DNA of 64,000 nt from contig JAPTYO010000059.1 in assembly GCA_036873135.1 (NCBI GenBank), positions 24,751,066-24,815,065 of the forward strand, written 5' to 3'. Below are positions 1 to 11,584 of this stretch, piece after piece. The DNA is from Clarkia xantiana subsp. parviflora. Lineage: Eukaryota; Streptophyta; Magnoliopsida; Myrtales; Onagraceae. How positions within the stretch are numbered: position 1 is the stretch's first letter; every line of letters starts with the position of its first letter. A program made the position numbers and the translations under genes. The notes beneath the pieces were generated by a model. The model ran no database searches. It had not been told where the DNA came from and saw nothing but the letters and a program-made list of their open reading frames with translations.

Positions 1-252
1 AGCTTCTCTGCCAAGGTAGAGATCGATGTTATCCTTGAAAAGTCGTCACTTTTTCGTACCTCAACAATGTACGCCTGAAGTTGATTATCAAGTGTCATCA
101 ACTCAATCCGAGAGAATTCACACGGATATAGATATAGTCTTTTTAGGTATATACTTCTACATACATTTTATAGTCTATATATAATAATAATAATTATAAG
201 AAGGTAAATAGTAATATGTAATATATATTCGTAATATTTTTATTTATATTTA
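1..252. other. AT-rich intergenic stretch
   Basis: No coding or repeat signal that I can name. The part after 120 is strongly AT-rich with short TA and TAA runs. It leads into the foldback-element half that begins near 253. Confidence 0.5.
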
Positions 253-605
253 GGGTTAATAACCTATGAAAGGTCTGAACTATCACCCATGTTAATGGGA
301 GATGTCTGAAATTTAAAAAGTTAATAACATAGGTCTGAAATTTCAATTTTGTTGATTTGAGGTTTTCCGTCCATTTTTAGGGTTAAATTTAACAGAATTT
401 TGTGAAATGACATTTTTGCCCCTTTAATATTTTATTTTATTTAATATCTTATTTAAGGAAATGTGAAATGACAATTTTACCCCTAAAGTCAAATTAAAAC
501 CACCCGACTCCGGCCACCACCACCCGACTCCGGCCACCACCACCTCGACTACGACGACCACTACCTCGGCTCCGGCGACCCGACTCCGGCCACCACCTCA
601 GCAAA
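253..605. mobile_element. Truncated Mutator-type foldback element with GC-rich minisatellite
   Basis: The sequence begins GGGTTAATAACC, followed by wording (gtctgaa, ttccgtcc, aatttaacagaa, tgaaatgaca) shared with the complete elements at 27661-28191 and 59178-59674. From about 500 to 600 it contains a short tandem repeat built on CCACCCGACTCCGGCCACCA. The matching right-hand inverted repeat is not found downstream, so this is probably one arm plus the interior of a broken element. The boundaries are approximate on the right. Confidence 0.6.
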
Positions 606-1303
606 AAGCTCCGATCGGAGCTCTGTGGCTCCAACCCTTTTAGCATATTCCTAACTGATTTTATATATAATAAAATATCATAGAAACATCTCATATTTTA
701 GTAACTAATAATATAATTTTATATATATAAAATAAAATAGCTGCCTAAAACACTCACTTTGATGTGGATGCAAAATTATTGTCTTGTAGCAACGTCCTGT
801 CCTCTCGTCTTCCATATTCATTCACGAGACGAGACGGGACACAACAGCGGAGACAGACAACGACTCCTCTTCCATCTCCTCCATGTCCCCACCATTTCTC
901 CACCTTGCTCTTCTTCTTCTTCTTCAACCAACCCAGGAGATCCTCACCTCAAGTTAATTGCAGAAGAAAAGAATTTCCAGTTACTTTCCACATCTATCTA
1001 TATATATATTAATAAAGATTTCTCATTTCCTCCCATATCTACACCACCAAACCCACTACTTTCTTTATTATCAGTTGGTACCACCATTATTATTGCAACT
1101 ACTGTGTTTCTAATTACTCCATCTTCTTTATTATTACATATCACCATAACCATTACTTCTCTCTCCTCTCCTATTCTCTCCCTCTCATCACTTCAGCTGT
1201 GTCCTTTCCCTTGTTCCCACCTGTCTGCCTGCCTGATTTTTAGCTATAGCTACTAATAAGTTTACTGCTATTCTATCTCTCTGTGGTCTGGGTGATTAAA
1301 AAA
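606..1303 (+). promoter_or_regulatory. Promoter and 5' leader region of the ROPGAP gene
   Basis: An AT-rich segment to about 745 gives way to a pyrimidine-rich tract (TCT, CTC, TTCTTC runs from about 840 to 1280), as is common in plant 5' leaders. The open frames in this tract are low-complexity Ser/Pro/Leu readings of the pyrimidine run and are not called as genes. No transcription start can be fixed from sequence alone. Confidence 0.4.
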
Positions 1304-3983
1304 ATGCCCTTCCTCTTTAGATCCAAATCTTCTGGACTTGCCCAGACCAAGTCTGCCTTCAACGAGCCTCCTCGCTGTCAATTCTTTGACCACACCTATA
1401 ACAGCGACGAATACGAAGAAGAATATGAAGAGGAAGAAGAAGAAGACGGTGATTGCAGCAGCAAAAATTCGCCTTTGACGACGGGTGGTGGTGATTGGAG
1501 TCGAAACTACGGCGACGGAATTTCTTCTTCGTCGGCAAATAATAATAGTGGGGGGCAGCTGCCACCTATACTGGATATCATAATGACGGCTCTAAGGCGG
1601 TCCATCGTCACTTGTAGCGTAGAGCGAGACGACGACGTTGCTTCCATCGACATCAGCTGGCCAACCGAGGTTAAGCACGTCTCTCATGTCACCTTCGATC
1701 GCTTCAATGGCTTCCTCGGCCTCCCCATTGAGCTTCAGCACAAGATCCCCAAGAGGGTTCCCAGCGCCAGGTAATCATATTTGGTGGTTTTTCTATTTTC
1801 AGCAACGGCAAAAAAAAAAAAAAAAAAAAATCAGATCTTGATTTGGATTTTGACCTACTCAACTGAAATACATGTCCCAATTGTTTCACTATATTCTGAT
1901 TCTTTTTATTTGATTTTAAAATTTCTATGATTCAGATGTAATTGAAGATACTTGTCAGTTTTTAATTAGCTTATACCAGTACTAAGTTCACACAGAAAAT
2001 TTTTGGTTGAACTCATGGGTTGCAAGAGAACAAATTTCTTACTCAATTTTACTTTTAAGCTAAGAAGAAACAGAGTAGTTGATTAATTTATACAGTTAGG
2101 TTGCTGTCATATTGTGGCATTAGATGTCTCAGCTGCTGCGTTAGCTTAATTATACCGGTTTCCATGTTTTTCCATCCAATTTGTCATTAATTCTACGCAA
2201 ATGGGACTGAAATCAGATTTCTTGAGCTCCAAGTAAAAGAAAAAAGAAGCAACTTATTTTCTAGTTGTTGAATATATATAGAAAAAAGCAACTTTTATAG
2301 TTGTTTGGCGATTCTTGGTTTTGAAAAATGTTGTCTTGACAGTGTGAGGGTATTTGGAGTTTCTGCAACATCGATGCAGTGTTCGTATGATGAACGAGGG
2401 AATAGCGTTCCTACCATTCTGCTGAGAATGCAAAAGCATTTGTATTCAGAAGGAGGACTTCAAGTATGCCCTTCCTGTACTGATATCAGTAGTGTTATTA
2501 ATAATTAATGTGGATTATAATTTTGATGTTCTTCATTTGTTTCTTCAAGGCAGAAGGAATATTCAGAATAAACGCGGAGAATAGCCAAGAGGAGTTTGTG
2601 CGATCGCAGCTGAATAAGGGTTTGGTGCCAAATGGGATTGATGTTCACTGCTTGGCAGGTTTAATTAAGGTATCTATATATATAGTACCAAAGAGTTTGA
2701 CAAAAAAAATTGGGTATTGTGTATATGAATGAATAGTGAGTGTTGTTGATGTGAATTAAGGCATGGCTGAGGGAGCTACCAAGTGGAGTATTGGATGCAC
2801 TTACAGCAGAGCAGGTAATGCATTGTAACACAGAGGAGGAATGCAGTAAACTGGTGAAGTTACTCCCTCCAATGGAAGCTGCACTTCTTGATTGGACCAT
2901 CAATTTGATGGCAGATGTAGTCCAACATGAGTCTTACAACAAGATGAATGCTCGCAATATTGCCATGGTGTTTGCTCCCAACATGACTCAGGTAACTTAT
3001 ATACTCCCTTGTACTCTGTCTAATTTGGGCAGGATGAGTCACGTGCCCAACATATGATGAACTAAAACATGGTATTGCTAACTGTTATTTGATCAGTCGA
3101 ACAAATTGCTGGCTGATGTTTGTGAATTTGAACAAGTTGCTAGCTATTTCCTTTTTCAAGTGCCCAATATGTGGATGATTTTGTTTAAGAAAGCCACAAA
3201 TTCTGACGGAGCTAGCAAGCTGTATGCATGTAATACTTTTTTTTTTGGCCAATGTACGCATGTAATACTTGAGCTAGCAAAATGTTAAAAAAAAAAAATC
3301 AACTAGCAATTTGTTCAACTGCCAAAGTAAACATCAGCTAGCAATTTGATAATTAACCACTTTATTTTTAATGACATGGGTGTTGTGACTTTGATCAAAT
3401 TATTCCCCAATGCTAGCTAGCATAGACTTTACTAAATTGGTTTGGTGAAAGTTTGATCGATTGATATGTGTTGGGTGCGCAGATGGCCGATCCTTTAACG
3501 GCATTGATGCACGCTGTACAAGTTATGAACTTCCTCAAGACACTTATCTTGAAAACAATCCGACAAAGGGAGGAATTAGTATCTGCAAAGGCAACATCAA
3601 GCCCACCATCCATCTGCATAGATTCACCTAACACCTCTATAGACGAAAAAATTCCAACTTCAACTCCAACTCCAACTCCAGATCCTTGTCAGCATGGGGG
3701 GCCCATCAGTAATGCCAACTCAGCATCTATCTGCCTCGACAGTCCATTGCAGGGAAAACTTGGGACACAAGAAACCCAACCATCGTCATCACCATCAAAA
3801 CAATCAGAAATCAGCACAGACAATCGTAACAATGGGGATTGGCTGAGTTGGAGGAAAGGAGTGAGGAAGGTATGTCAGCATTCAGTGTTTCAATTAAGCA
3901 AGCAGATATCGTTGAAGAAAACCCGAAGTTTCGGGTTTTTGAGTGGAAATGGAAGGGCTGGAGGGGGAGAAGCATGGGCTTAA
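1304..3983 (+). CDS. CRIB-domain Rho/ROP GTPase-activating protein
   Basis: Stimulates GTP hydrolysis by plant ROP (Rho) small GTPases, which control cell polarity and growth at the plasma membrane. Exons by GT-AG sites: 1304-1770, 2343-2463, 2550-2669, 2761-2991 and 3483-3983; together 1440 nt, 479 residues, with every phase agreeing. After an acidic Glu-rich N-terminal stretch comes a CRIB motif near residues 115-140 (ISWPTEV, HVTFDRFNGFLGLP), then a RhoGAP domain from about 157 to 340. The arginine finger lies in the motif GIFRI at the start of exon 3, and NMTQ closes the conserved MVFAPNMTQ block in exon 4. The CRIB-then-GAP order is the plant RopGAP architecture, and the length fits that family. 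The tail is Ser/Pro-rich and basic. The ATG at 1304 is preferred over an upstream in-frame GTG. Which RopGAP paralogue it is cannot be decided here. Confidence 0.93.
3085..3352. repeat. Foldback (MITE-like) repeat in ROPGAP intron 4
   Basis: The left arm (AACAAATTGCTGGCTGATGT near 3100) is the inverted match of the right arm (ACATCAGCTAGCAATTTG near 3330). A second inner pair uses ttgaacaa and gctagc. It lies wholly inside the fourth intron, between exons ending at 2991 and starting at 3483. I could not fix a target duplication, so the edges are approximate. Confidence 0.55.
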
Positions 3984-4640
3984 TTAGATGAAATAAATGT
4001 TTTAACTTTTGTTTGTGATTGGTTTGGTAGTTGTGCAGTGCCAGTGTAAATGTGTTAATTAGTGGTATACTAGCTATATGGTTTGTTATGTAGTTAAGGT
4101 AACAAGTAATCCATATATATTACATATATGTAGTTTGAGGAAGTATGTACTAATATGAGCTACATATAGGGTATGTTTTTGTACCAACGTACCGTTGGAT
4201 TTATTATATAAAGTGTGCTTTTGAGAAAAATAACTACTAATTGTGTGAATGAAGTTTTACCTTTGAATGAGAATATAAATAGAGAATGAAGAATAGAGAA
4301 TATAGAATGATGAATGAAATGGTTATTCCTTGTGAAATTAAGATTCATTCCAAATTTTATTTACAATCAAATATTTTTATCATGATTCACAGTTCGTATT
4401 CATTGTATATTCTTACGAATAAACGTACTGATAGAGTATTATTCAAAAGTGCATTAAGTACTCACAATGGCTAATAAGAAAGTGAAATTGTCGCTCTAAT
4501 TTTAATTAGCTAGCAATCGTATTACAGCATGGAGATTTGACTACTCTAAGTTAACACCCCCTTATTGCACAAAAAAAAGAGTTTAAATAAACACCTTGCG
4601 AAAAAGAGAGAGTTAAAACTCTCCATTAAAAAGTTTATTA
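3984..4640. other. ROPGAP 3' flank and AT-rich spacer
   Basis: Holds the presumed 3' untranslated region of the ROPGAP gene, with AATAAA-like AT-rich words near 3990-4010, then spacer without credible coding content. The short frames near 4160-4474 show no family resemblance. Confidence 0.5.
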
Positions 4641-4948
4641 CAAAAATTATATCAAGTCGATCTGGGACTGTGATTGAGCTTGCCGGAAAAAAAATGTTTT
4701 TACCAATAATAAATAACTAGCTACTAACCCCGAGCACCGCGCGGGAGAAAATATAAATATTTAAGTTAAATACTTTATCTATTCTAATTATTAATTAAAA
4801 GAATTTAATAAAAAAAATTCATTTGTAACCGTGAATATATTTTTTCAAAACTAACTATATGAGTATAGATAATAGATTTGAAAAATAATAGTAATAATTT
4901 GTTTCTTTATTTTACGTAGAGCTTAAAATATGATACACTTTTATTTTT

Positions 4949-5276
4949 TTATAAATTAAAAGTTGCATGACAATCCTGATCCAACCCAACTGCAAGTACC
5001 CTACAATGAATCTTACTTGCTTTATGTATAATCCCGACCCGATAGTATTTAGAATCATGTTTCGCGCACCAGAGAGTTCTAGCACATGCCTTGATCGCAA
5101 AATTGTACGTGAATTCGTCGCAGACGACGCCTATCCTCTGCATCTGGTTGTAGATGAGTATGGCTTTGACAGAGTAAGCCCTGATGATGGTGTTGCAGAT
5201 GAAGGGATCATCCATGGGAGTTTCCTCGAAGAGGGAGAGGGCGTGGTCGAGGTTGCCGTGCCTTAAAGATTCATCT
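4949..5276 (-). pseudogene. Pentatricopeptide-repeat (PPR) gene fragment captured in Helitron
   Basis: The minus-strand reading gives motifs typical of plant PPR proteins: RHGNLDHALSLFEETP, then DDPFICNTIIRAYS, then ALIYNQM-like and DEFTYNFAIKACAR, ending in KIHCRVLAVGLDQD. This covers about two to three 35-residue repeats of an organellar RNA-binding PPR protein. The frame is broken downstream, there is no start or stop of a full gene, and the piece lies entirely within the Helitron, so it is best read as a captured gene fragment. Family recognition is by motif; the parent gene is not in this window. Confidence 0.75.
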
Positions 5277-6367
5277 TTAAGAATGTGAAAATAATGTTCT
5301 TATCTATCTATAATAAAACGTCGGAGATGCTAAATACCATTTTGAATTACGTTAACTTAATAAAAAAAATTATATTAAAACAACTGATTGGAAGTGTTGG
5401 GTCACTAAGTGGAATACTTTTGATGAAACTTCATTTACTACATCAACCTGAATCATCAATAAATTGATTAGACAAAAATCATTATTCTTGCGAACACCAC
5501 ATTTTATGGAATTCCAAAATTTTAAATAAATAGGAGTGTGTGAGTTTTCATGTTAGTTAGTTTTTTTTCCCCAATGTTGTTAGTTTTATTGAATTTAAAT
5601 ATGGCTACATATACACAAATGTTAAAATGAATCGTAAAATCAAATTGAATTCAACAGAAAATTAATATAAGTAATACTTAATTTAAATGTAGAAGATGCA
5701 TATTTAGAGAAAACTATCATCTCAAATAGAACACTACCAACAAAGTAATTTTTAAAAATCTATTGTAAAGTTTGAATGTAAATTTGCTTCATAAAAAAAA
5801 TCTACTACTCATCAATATTAATAACTTTTTTAAAAGGACTAAACCATAAGTTAAGGTAGGCAACATGAAAATCATGGATTTCTTTCACACACATTTTAGT
5901 TGTTAAATATGATGATAAATATATAGTTGAAATATTATTATATGTATATGCCTAAGGATCTTGACGAAAGTCGAAACATACCTTATTTCAAGTCATGAGA
6001 ATTCACGCCTACTATTTTCCATAATCAAAATAATATTCAACACATTCTTCATTGTTGTAGTAGATGGGAAAGACTAAGATGTTTGCAGGGATGGACATGC
6101 AATACGTACATACCGAGATTCGTCCTTAATTATATGTTTACGGATTAAACTTTACACTGTCGTTCCCTGGAGTCATGGACTCATGATTCTCCTGTCAATC
6201 AAGAAGAAAATTGGTATCGATAATAAATTAGTAAAGAAGAAAAGTAATGTAGGTATTCTTCACGGCCGCTTAGGAAGAACTAATAAAAAAAGGAGAAAAT
6301 TAATTAATAAATGATTAGCATCTAAAGCAATCGAAGAAACCCTAAGCATACAATACAACAAAGAAAC

Positions 6368-6370
<3 letters not shown>

Positions 6371-6402
<32 letters not shown>
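6371..6402. repeat. TA dinucleotide microsatellite
   Basis: About 15 uninterrupted TA units within the Helitron interior. Confidence 0.9.
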
Positions 6403-6405
<3 letters not shown>

Positions 6406-7166
6406 GCTTGTGAATTGTATATTTAGGGTGGGTATTTTATATTATATATATTTATATCTAAGTTTGGTTATGTAAATTTAGATGGAAAATATATATACTG
6501 AGCAAATTTAAAAAAAGATGGAAAATATATTTATTTTTGGTAATTTTTTTGATTAAATAGAAACACCTATATCATATATAAATATTAAGTTGCATACTAA
6601 CTAAAGTTAAAAAAATTAATCGTGCCTCTTGTAAATATATATTACTTACATTGTATATTGTTGAGTATGTAAAATTGTAACATATATTTCTCCCTAAATT
6701 ACAGGATTTTTATTGATTTTTTTAATTGAATAGGAATGCTTACGTGGCGACTTATGGTCTTCCGGAGCCAAACTGTATAAATTTGTTATTTAAAAGGAAA
6801 CTTTTAATTAATTTATTTCTTTAAATTGCGTAGAGACTAAAATAGGAGATAAAAATACTTCTTAATTTTCAATCAATCAATATTATTTATCTAAATTTAG
6901 AGAACCCCTATTAAATTCCGATTAAATTAGGAAACGGTGATAGGGCAAACTGTCCACGTGTCAGCCAGAGAGCTTCTGATGCCGAATTAATATAATATAG
7001 TAGATAGTTGGAATCTCACTAACCCCTGAATGGTATTTTAAAATATCGACCTCTGAAGTATTGATCACTTTTCGGGGGTAAAAATCCTGATCTGGGCCGC
7101 TACGAGGACGTCGCGCCCATTAACGGGTAGATTGTAATACTCGGTGATGTTTGTACCACATTGGTT

Positions 7167-8496
7167 TTAATAACCAAATTGCTACCTGAACTTTGGCCCG
7201 TTTAATTACAAATCGCTACCTCAACTTTTGATTTTGAAAATTAGCTACCTCAACTTTGAAATTCAGATCAAATCGCTACCTCAGTCAATTTTTTGTCAAT
7301 TTGGACGGAATTAAACCACATGTGTTTTTTTTCAAATATTTTTCTTCAAAAAATGCCACTGTCTTTTATTCCTTGCCTCCTTGCGTGAACATACTTCACA
7401 ATCTTCTCTCCATTATCATCTTTGCTTTATTATTTTCTTCTATGCCGTATATATATCTTCAATTCCAAAATTTCAGACAAACTTCTATATTACTAATTAA
7501 CAATTTCACCTTAAAAAAATGTTAACTTCGCCGCTCTACTTGCTTTGTTCACCTGAAAATTATGTATGGAATTTGCAAATGTCACATATATCCTAATGAA
7601 AATATAGCGGAATTCAAATTGTTTTGATGTTAGTTTCAAGTATACCAGACATAGATACAGATTTAAAGTTGTCTCTTTCAAGTGTTTCAACTTCTCTTTT
7701 ATCTCTTATTATTATCTTGTCTTTTATCTTTTTGTGCAAATGCTGAAAATGCTAGTAGGTGGAGTGAATTTAACTTAATTTGTATTATATTTTAAGGACG
7801 TATTACTTTTTTATGACTTTGATCCACAAATACCCAGACCCCTTTCGTTGGAAGCAATTGAACAACAGAATAACGAAAAATATTCGCAATGATTCAACAA
7901 CAAAATAACAAAAAGTAAACGTCGTAATAGTGAAAATTGCAGCAGCAAAAAGTGTAGAAAAAAAACAGCAACGATACAACATATTTACTGCAGCAAGATA
8001 ACACAGCAAAATAACATATAACCTAAACGTAAAATAATTAAAACCGAACTAAAAATTGCATAAGCAAAAGCGAAAAGAAAAAAAACAACAATGAAAAACG
8101 CCATTACTGCATCTAAACAACTTTTAGATTCTACAGCTTGTTTTGATGGAGGAATTGTTAATTAGTAATGTAGAAGTTTGTCTGAACTTTTGGAATTGAA
8201 GATATACATACGACATAGAATAAAATAATAATAAAACAATGATGATAACAGAGATAATATGGTGAAGTATGTTCACGCAAGGAGGCAAGGAAGAGAGACG
8301 AGGGCATTTTTGGAAAAAAAAATATTTGAAAAAAACACATGTGGTTCAATTCTGTCTAAATTAATTGACAAAAAATTGACTGAGGTAGCGATTTGATCTG
8401 AATTTCAAAGTTGAGGTAGCTAATTTTCAAAATTAAAAGTTGAGGTAGCGATTTGTAAGAGGGCCAAAGTTCAGGTAGCAATTTGGTTATTAACCC
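7167..8496. mobile_element. TIR DNA transposon (Mutator-like, non-autonomous) inside TRIM LTR
   Basis: The left end (TTAATAACCAAATTGCTACC, 7167 on) and right end (GGTAGCAATTTGGTTATTAA, to 8493) are inverted copies. The inverted similarity continues inward for about 190 bp (tcaactttg, aaatcgctacctca, cacatgtg). The 1.3-kb size and the absence of a transposase frame point to a non-autonomous element. It splits the 3' LTR of the TRIM copy. The same end motif (ATTGCTACC) occurs in the small foldback element near 16394-16832. A 9-bp duplication could not be confirmed, so the superfamily is inferred. Confidence 0.7.
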
Positions 8497-8642
8497 AATA
8501 ATAATTTGAAACCTTAATAAGCAAGATGAATAATATTACTCAAGCTTAATAGAAGTTCTTCATTTTCTGAGCCCAAGTGAGAACAACGGGCTCAGACTGA
8601 GTTGGATTAGTGAGACAGTCATTCAGACTTAAATGCGTTATA

Positions 8643-9855
8643 AATATATAATATTACTATTAATTTTTATACATAAAAGTACATAGTGACATCACCGCCA
8701 ACACTTAACTCGATCTATCTATCTATCTAAATCTATTACATATCCTCACCATAAACATTATGTCTCTTTAATTATTTTTCTTAGGTATATTATGCATTTT
8801 TATTATCGAAAGATTGTGTCTCTTCAAATATTATTATTATTATATAACTATTTGATCAAATAAAATTATGATAATTTATTTATAGAAAAAAAATATTAAA
8901 TTTACCAACTTACTATTTGAGTTTTGTAAGTTTTTTATTATAAACAAATAGAGAACCCTATTAATAAATGGAAAATAAATCTCCAAAGATTTAATTTTTC
9001 CTTTAAGAAAAATATACTTTTTCGTTCCAATTTTTCAAAATAAAATTATTCTAAATCTTTTTTATAATTTTTTTAAAAAAATTCTTGAATATTTTTTTTG
9101 CAAATTTTAAAGTAAAATAAGTAATAAATGATAAATTTGGAATAATCTTAAATTATCATATTTAGAAAGTTATCAGTGGTTTATAGATAGAAATTCTCTA
9201 AAAATATTATATTACTATCTAGTATAGAAAACCGAATGACCCTCAGAATCGTTGAAATTGATGCATCACATTCATCGTGCAACACTTCCAAAATAGTGGC
9301 AATGACATAGTATCGACTAAGTAATAATAGTCTACACAAGTCTGATCATATAAGAAAACTGACTTGAAAATACTAATTCAGTCATATCACATTTTTCTTT
9401 GTACTATTTGACTACCAGTTTTTCAATTAACACAATAATATTATGCATTTCCTCTACTTATTTATTTATGAATAATAATAATTTTTAATTATAACAAATG
9501 TTATACATATTATATCACCTTAACTCAAATATGGATAAACATTTTTTTTTCTCATTTGATTTTTTCAGTCACAACGTATTAATTGTTAATATTTTTGTTG
9601 TAATGATTTTTATATTATCTGTCGAAGGTGCAATGGATGTAGTTTGATTCTAGTACAATATAAAAATAGAATTATTGGTTAATAATTGAATAATTTCTCA
9701 CGTGTTACTAAAACTTAAAATAACCGATAAAAGAAACCACTGGGTCTACACTCTACACGCTCGCTCCCGTTATATATACAGTATAGTCAGTCAAGTCTAC
9801 TAAACCACCTCGTACCGCTTAATTTGTTTTAGCAAGGTCTCATTGACTTACAACA
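8643..9855. other. AT-rich spacer and bHLH upstream region
   Basis: No coding signal. Poly-A/T runs and TTATTA words dominate. The final 150 bases before 9856 include a TATATATA run at about 9771-9778, which could be a TATA box for the bHLH gene, followed by a C-rich, less AT-biased leader. Confidence 0.45.
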
Positions 9856-11584
9856 ATGGACTTTGAACATCTCATCAGCACCTCCAACAAAAACCCTATA
9901 ACGACAGCAGCAGCCACCACCACTCTCCAGCGCGGCCTCCAGCTCATCGTCCAGATGAGCCGCCACCGCTGGGCCTACGCCATTTTCTGGCGAAAAGTAG
10001 CCGACGGCCGTGGCTGTCTCTTCTTAGAGTGGGCCGACGGCCACTTCCAAGGTCCAGCCGCCGACGACGCAGCAGGGTGGTTCTTCATCATGTCGTTGAC
10101 CAAGTCCTTCTCTACCGGTGACGGTGCCCTGGGCAAGGTCCTCAGCAGTGGGTCCCTGGTGTGGCTCACTGGGGCCCACGACCTTCAGTTCTATAACTGT
10201 GAACGCACCAAAGAGGCCCAGCTCCACGGCATCCTCACACTGGTCTGCATTCCCACGCCTAACGGAGTCCTCGAGCTCGGTTCCTCGGACCTGGTCTGTG
10301 AGAACTGGCCTCTCGTCCAACAAGCCATGTCCCTGTTCGGGTCCTTGTCTGATGTCATGGTGACCTCATCGCTGGCCCCCCCACCATCGTTCTCTGACCA
10401 TGACGTCTCCATTGCGGATATCGGCAATACTTCCGGAGTCGTCTGCGGGAAGAGGGAAGCTGTGGTCGTGAGGTAGGTATTAATATTAGGAAAATGCTAG
10501 ACATTCCGAAATTGACATTCCTATATGTTCCGATTTAGAGACAATTATTAATTACCCAAAAAGTTGTCTGAATTTACACTCAAGCCATTGTGACTGAATC
10601 GGAACATATCGGACTGTTCCGTTCAGAATTTCTATCACGCCTCTTAATATTATCCCTCCAACTAAACTCATATTTACCGGATGTGTGCCATATTGCGAAA
10701 ATAGTAGAAATTAGGTCTTGTGTTCAAAACTTACTCAATTATTAGGGATGCAAAATATTCACGACGACCGTCATTTTACCCCTACAAGCTGACTCGGTAG
10801 TGCGAGTGGAGATTATTATACTAAAGCTCTAACACCAAATTAATCAATCGATGAAAATAAAAATTGAAAACTATAGAACTGATTTAATACTTTAAAGTTA
10901 TACAAGTCATTATCTATTTTTTTTTTTTTTACCAAAGTGCCATTATTTAATTTAATCATTATATTTCTCAGCGGTGTCGGATATGAGCAATCAGACTCCG
11001 ACGACACTCGCCCAATAACGAGAAACCCTAAAAAGCGAGGAAAGACGTCTAGCCACGGGACAGAACCGCCTCTCGGCCATGTAGAAGCCGAAAGGCAGCG
11101 GCGAGAGAAACTTAACCACCGCTTCTATGCACTGCGCGCGGTGGTTCCCAACGTGTCACGAATGGACAAGGCATCGCTGTTGTCGGACGCGGTGGCCTAT
11201 ATCAATGAGCTTAAGTCCAAGATCAAGGCATTGGAAGGTAACACTTCTAATAAAAAGGACAGTAAGCAAGAAATCACGTCCCCTACGACCGCCATGACGT
11301 TAACTTCTGCATCATCATCGTCGTCAGTAAGTAACGCCGATGTTGAGGTTAAGGTTAAGATGGTAGGGTTGGATGCGATGATAAGGGTGCAATCGGAGAA
11401 ATTAAATTACCCGTTTGCAAGACTAATGGAGGCGATGAGACACCTCGAGTTTCAGATCCACCATGCAAGCATGTCTACGGTTAAGGGTATTGTCCTACAA
11501 GACGTGGTTGTTAGGGTTCCTGAAAGCTTGACGAGTGAGGAAGCTCTAAGGGCCGCTCTTCTTCAAAAACTGCAAGCAGAGTAA
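9856..11584 (+). CDS. MYC-type bHLH transcription factor (bHLH14-like)
   Basis: A nuclear transcription factor expected to bind E-box/G-box DNA and, by family, to act in jasmonate-related regulation. Exons 9856-10472 and 10972-11584 (1230 nt, 409 residues); the split codon AG+C gives Ser. Exon 1 encodes the bHLH-MYC_N domain ([53 protein letters not shown]). Exon 2 encodes the b[23 protein letters not shown] has the His-Glu-Arg residues for DNA contact, and the loop and second helix follow ([14 protein letters not shown]). An ACT-like C-terminal region ([17 protein letters not shown]) ends the protein. Length is close to Arabidopsis bHLH14. Family members of this subgroup usually lack introns, so the 499-bp intron is unusual. 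The exact orthologue is not assigned. Confidence 0.92.
10489..10643. mobile_element. 155-bp MITE in the bHLH intron
   Basis: Flanked by a perfect 9-bp direct repeat TTAATATTA (10480-10488 and 10644-10652), the target-site size of Mutator-type elements. The ends are weakly inverted (GGAAAATGCTAGACATTC against GAGGCGTGATAGAAATTC on the other strand). An inner inverted pair (ATATGTTCCGAT, ATCGGAACATAT) supports a foldback. Confidence 0.7.

Larger units (their letters stand above)
4717..7004 (-). mobile_element. Non-autonomous Helitron carrying a PPR gene fragment
   Basis: Read on the minus strand, the element starts after an A with TCTACTATATTATA (7004 downwards) and ends in a GC-rich hairpin (CCCGCGC, loop GGT, GCTCGGG, one mismatch) at about 4726-4745, then CTAG at 4717-4720 followed by T. 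These are the Helitron hallmarks: 5' TC, 3' hairpin, CTRR, and insertion between A and T. A CACGTG-containing word lies close to the 5' end (about 6955). No Rep/helicase coding is visible in its 2.29 kb, so it would need a helper. The rest, apart from the PPR fragment, is AT-rich, with a TA dinucleotide run near 6371-6402. Confidence 0.75.
4641..8642 (+). mobile_element. Degraded TRIM retrotransposon interrupted by a Helitron and a TIR element
   Basis: Three separated pieces match the intact TRIM at 20431-20949. Piece one, about 4645-4685, resembles its PBS and early interior (tatcaa, ggactgtgat). Piece two, about 7040-7166, matches its late interior (ctgaagt, gatcac, ctgggccg, ggacgtc) and the first bases of the 3' LTR, which begins at 7133 with TGTAATAC. 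Piece three, 8497-8642, continues that LTR (ccttaataagcaagat, cgggctcag). The Helitron 4717-7004 and the element 7167-8496 sit between them. A recognisable 5' LTR was not found upstream. Confidence 0.6.

Noticed and set aside
759..1256. 165-codon open frame upstream of ROPGAP
   Set aside because: It reads a pyrimidine-rich leader as low-complexity Ser/Pro/Leu, and an overlapping frame does the same; no family motif. Best explained as the ROPGAP 5' region.
1283..1303. Upstream in-frame extension of ROPGAP exon 1
   Set aside because: It begins with GTG, not ATG; the first ATG in frame is at 1304.
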